Shown: positions 19,119-21,920 of the stretch, piece by piece
Numbering within the stretch: position 1 is the stretch's first letter
Layout of the letters: every line of letters starts with the position of its first letter
NCBI GenBank assembly: GCA_043819035.1
Contig: JBDRFD010000051.1
Span: 1 to 21,920 of the forward strand
DNA from: UBA2144 sp043819035
GTDB lineage: Bacteria; Patescibacteriota; Gracilibacteria; Peribacterales; Peribacteraceae
Direction: 5' to 3'
DNA: 21,920 nt
Position numbers and translations under genes: made by a program
The notes under the pieces: model-generated
Seen by the model: the letters and a program-made list of their open reading frames with translations, nothing else
Told to the model about the DNA's origin: nothing
Database searches by the model: none

Positions 19119-21899
19119 TCAATGCCCGTGACACTTCTTATACTTCTTCCCACTCCCACAAGGACACGGATCATTTCTCCCCACTTTCTCAACATTTCTG
19201 GGAGCCTGAGACGACATGTTTCTCTGAACTGCTTGAGCTGCTTGCACTGCTTGTGGTTTTTGCATCACAAGTGGATTTTGACCTTGCTGCCGGGCTGATC
19301 CGGAAACTCCCGTCTGCGTAAGTTCCGCTGCAATCTGATCTTCATTTGTCTGCAGAGATTCCAGCTCTGCCTGTGCTCGCGCCAAGAACGCCTGCGGAGA
19401 GAACTGTGTGAAGTCGATTTGAAGTAGCGTACGAACAATAGCGGAATCAATGGCTGCAAGAAGTTGCTGGAAACGTCGGAAGCCTTGATCTTTGTATTCG
19501 ATAAGAGGATCTCGCTGCGCGTACCCGGAGAAGGCTACCTGTTCACGGAGATGCGACATCTCATCAATGTGATCCATCCAGTGCGTATCAATGGAACGAA
19601 GTGTCACCACGCGTTCCGCTTGCGACACAACCGAGGCATCAAACTCTTTGCACTTGGCATCGTAGAAATTCAGCAGAAGCTTTTCAATAGCCTCGTGTAA
19701 TTTCTCGCGGTCGGCGAATTCTTTGAGCTTTTCGACTGTAACGATCTGAGCAAGCTGCGGATGAAGTGCTGCGAAAATCTCGTGAATTTCTTTGGTATCC
19801 CATTTCTCCGTATCATTCCCAACCACATGCACATCTATCATTGACTGCGCTTCTCCTTTGAGAGCCTGAAGAACATCTTCATGTAATGATTGGACTGCGC
19901 CTGCCGTATTATTTTTTTCTTTCTTGTCCTGAGCGGAGTCAAAGGGTTTATCATTTTTTTTCTTTTTTTCTTCAGTCTCTGCCAATTTCTCCAATATCGC
20001 CTGTCTCCTCGTATAAATAATCTCCCGGTGCTTATTCATCACATCATCGTACTGAACCACATGCCGGCGAATGTCGAAGTTTCTTCCCTCCACTTTCTTC
20101 TGCGCACTTTCGATCGAGCGTGAAACAATCTTATTTTCCAATGGAATATCATCGGGAACCTTGAGGCGCTCCATCATGGATTTCAGGCGATCACCTCCAA
20201 AGAGACGCATCAAATCATCTTCCATGGAAACAAAGAATCTGCTCTCCCCGGGGTCCCCTTGACGCCCTGCGCGACCTCGTAACTGGTTATCAATACGACG
20301 TGCTTCGTGGCGTTCTGTGCCCAGAATGCAAAGTCCCCCCAAATCCGTCACTCCTTCTTCCAGCTTGATGTCAGTTCCTCGACCTGCCATGTTCGTTGCA
20401 ATGGTCACCGCTCCTTTTTGCCCCGCCCCGGCAACAATCTCTGCTTCCTTCTCGTGCTGTTTGGCATTCAGAACATTATGAGGAATTTTTTCCAGTTCAA
20501 GGAGCTTGGCCAGAGCTTCTGATTTTTCGATGGAAGTTGTTCCAACCAGTACCGGCTGGCCATTCTCGTGTTTCTCCTTGGCAATCTTGGCAACAGCTTT
20601 AAACTTTGCCTCCACTGTTCTGTAAATTGCATCGGGGTTATCCTCGCGGATCATCGGCTTATTGGTAGGAACAACAATCGTGCGTAATTTGTAGATCGAT
20701 TCAAATTCCTCCTCCTCGGTTTTAGCCGTTCCGGTCATACCTGCGAGTTTTTTGTAGAGTCGGAAGTAGTTTTGGAAAGTGATGGTCGCGAGCGTCTTGC
20801 TTTCACGCTGCACTTCCACGCCTTCTTTTGCCTCAACCGCCTGATGAAGCCCATGACCATAGCGTCTGCCGGGCATAAGGCGTCCTGTGAACTCATCCAC
20901 AATGATCACTTCGCCATCCTTCACCACGTAATCCACATCCAGCTCATAAATGGCGTGCGCCCTGAGTGCCTGCTCTATGTGATGAACCTCTTCGAAGCCT
21001 TTGTCGGTGTAAATGTTCTTCACTCCCAGAAGTTCTTCCATATGTTTTATGCCTTCTTCGGTAAGAGTAGCAATGCGCTGTTTCTCATCCTTGTTGTAAT
21101 GAACATTCTCTTTCAGTTCACGCACAAGTATGGAATAGCGCATGTACTTTTCCGTCGATTCCTCCGCAGGTTGGCTGATAATAAGCGGTGTTCGTGCCTC
21201 GTCTACCAGGATACTGTCTACTTCATCCACAATTGCATAATGCAGGCCGCGTTGCACCTGTCGATCGATGGAGCTGGTCATATTGTCACGCAGATAGTCG
21301 AATCCAAACTCGTTGTTTGTTCCGTATGTAACATCGCATGCATACGCTTCGGTTCGCTCTTCGTTACTTTTTTCGTGCAAAACAGATCCGACCGTTAGCC
21401 CGAGTGCCTCATAGAGCATCCCCATCCACACTGCATCACGTTTGGCTAGGTAATCGTTAACGGTTACAACGTGTACACCCTTTCCTTCCAATGCGTTCAG
21501 ATATACGGACATCGTACACACGAGTGTTTTTCCTTCTCCTGTCTTCATCTCAGCAATGTTTCCTTCGTGGAGAACGATTCCTCCCAGGATCTGCACATCA
21601 AACGGAACCATGTTCCACACAAACTTCTGTTTCCCGAGCATCGCTTCCTTACCAATAATAAGTTCACATGCCCGGATTACAGTAGCAAAGGCTTCCGGCA
21701 AAAGATCATCTACTGTTTCGCCTTCCTGAATACGCTTTTTGAATTCTTCAGTCTTCTTTGGGAGATCATCGAGTTGCAACCTTTTTATCTCCTCTGACTC
21801 GATTACCTTCTTGACAGCAGAAACCCTAGGCCGAAGCCGCTTGAGTTCGCGTTCATTGGGGTCGCCGAGGAGTTTGTTGAGGAAATCGATGAAGGACAT
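19119..21899 (-). CDS. secA: Preprotein translocase ATPase SecA
   Basis: This motor ATPase pushes unfolded preproteins through SecYEG. The 926 residues are complete. Walker A is MKTGEGKTLVCTMSVYLNAL (about 100-119), with VHVVTVNDYLAKRDA beyond it. The DEAD-like motif is YAIVDEVDSILVDEARTPLI. The preprotein cross-linking domain follows, then the NBD2 motifs VLVGTTSIEKSEALA, ATNMAGRGTDIKL and QLRGRAGRQGDPG. The C-terminal zinc-binding SEC-C tail is NDPCPCGSGKKYKKCHGH (CxC...C-H). Residues about 651-660 (KPFDSAQDKK) are an in-frame insertion encoded by a dispersed repeat (19923-19946), in a lysine-rich disordered stretch. ATG 21899 lies 9 nt after TGCTATCCT. Confidence 0.98.
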   Translation of the reverse strand: MSFIDFLNKLLGDPNERELKRLRPRVSAVKKVIESEEIKRLQLDDLPKKTEEFKKRIQEGETVDDLLPEAFATVIRACELIIGKEAMLGKQKFVWNMVPFDVQILGGIVLHEGNIAEMKTGEGKTLVCTMSVYLNALEGKGVHVVTVNDYLAKRDAVWMGMLYEALGLTVGSVLHEKSNEERTEAYACDVTYGTNNEFGFDYLRDNMTSSIDRQVQRGLHYAIVDEVDSILVDEARTPLIISQPAEESTEKYMRYSILVRELKENVHYNKDEKQRIATLTEEGIKHMEELLGVKNIYTDKGFEEVHHIEQALRAHAIYELDVDYVVKDGEVIIVDEFTGRLMPGRRYGHGLHQAVEAKEGVEVQRESKTLATITFQNYFRLYKKLAGMTGTAKTEEEEFESIYKLRTIVVPTNKPMIREDNPDAIYRTVEAKFKAVAKIAKEKHENGQPVLVGTTSIEKSEALAKLLELEKIPHNVLNAKQHEKEAEIVAGAGQKGAVTIATNMAGRGTDIKLEEGVTDLGGLCILGTERHEARRIDNQLRGRAGRQGDPGESRFFVSMEDDLMRLFGGDRLKSMMERLKVPDDIPLENKIVSRSIESAQKKVEGRNFDIRRHVVQYDDVMNKHREIIYTRRQAILEKLAETEEKKKKNDKPFDSAQDKKEKNNTAGAVQSLHEDVLQALKGEAQSMIDVHVVGNDTEKWDTKEIHEIFAALHPQLAQIVTVEKLKEFADREKLHEAIEKLLLNFYDAKCKEFDASVVSQAERVVTLRSIDTHWMDHIDEMSHLREQVAFSGYAQRDPLIEYKDQGFRRFQQLLAAIDSAIVRTLLQIDFTQFSPQAFLARAQAELESLQTNEDQIAAELTQTGVSGSARQQGQNPLVMQKPQAVQAAQAVQRNMSSQAPRNVEKVGRNDPCPCGSGKKYKKCHGH
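19923..19946 (-). repeat. Dispersed repeat inserted in frame in secA (encodes PFDSAQDK)
   Basis: On the coding strand CCCTTTGACTCCGCTCAGGA continues to CAAG. From memory this matches a dispersed, REP-like repeat (CCCTTCGACTCCGCTCAGGA...) found between and inside genes of many environmental bacteria, where it is read as PFDSAQDK. The insertion keeps the frame and lies in a low-complexity Lys/Glu stretch outside the motor motifs. Confidence 0.65.
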
Positions 21900-21908
21900 T
21901 TCCTACAG

Positions 21909-21917
21909 AGGATAGCA
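21909..21917 (-). promoter_or_regulatory. Extended -10 (TGC-TATCCT) of secA
   Basis: The minus strand reads TGCTATCCT, then exactly 9 nt, then ATG 21899; the spacer contains AGGAA immediately before the ATG, too close for a normal Shine-Dalgarno site. Any -35 would lie outside the window. Confidence 0.5.
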
Positions 21918-21920
21918 GAG

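Noticed and set aside
20772..21797. Plus-strand open frames opposite secA
   Set aside because: They lie within the most conserved secA motor region and have no family features.

Overview
The window looks like a chromosomal segment of a Candidate Phyla Radiation (Patescibacteria) bacterium. A Peregrinibacteria/Peribacteria-like lineage is my best guess, made from memory and without a search. The grounds are a divergent, shortened 16S rRNA 3' end, a 16S gene with no 23S or tRNA behind it, and many small orphan proteins. TGA is a normal stop codon (for example the ends at 10290, 10890 and 16306), which argues against the code-25 Gracilibacteria/Absconditabacteria.

Layout. 1-411: 3' part of 16S rRNA, then a trailer with repeats and its own terminator. 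744-4982: SUF Fe-S assembly genes sufD and sufB on the minus strand, separated by four small orphan genes. 5133-10290: a MacAB-like export operon (adaptor, ATPase, two paralogous FtsX/MacB permeases). 10318-10951: a four-helix-bundle (23S intervening-sequence-protein type) gene boxed by inverted repeat arrays. 11053-11380: two 35-codon genes. 11450-14205: two copies of a ~208-bp palindromic MITE-like element around an acidic secreted protein, two membrane proteins and a PPC/DUF296 protein. 14277-16306: a SIMPL protein, sufC and a divergent [2Fe-2S] ferredoxin. 16270-21899: polysaccharide deacetylase, TPR protein, DNA polymerase III delta' and full-length SecA, all on the minus strand.

Three threads run across these genes. 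(1) At least ten intergenic spaces are filled with degenerate heptanucleotide arrays of the general form GTYRnnn (GTTAACT, GTCAGTG, GTCACAG, GTCAATT), mostly folded as left-arm/right-arm inverted repeats; an octamer array is an eleventh. They often supply the stop or start codon of the adjoining gene. (2) Many starts sit only 6-11 nt after a clear -10 box, often an extended TGC-TAnnnT, which predicts leaderless mRNAs. Another group has a short pyrimidine-only leader containing CTTTCCCC. (3) The 16S anti-Shine-Dalgarno core reads CTTCC instead of CCTCC. Together these suggest that Shine-Dalgarno pairing is used little here. The best candidate for an undescribed system is the four-helix-bundle gene together with the heptad arrays.
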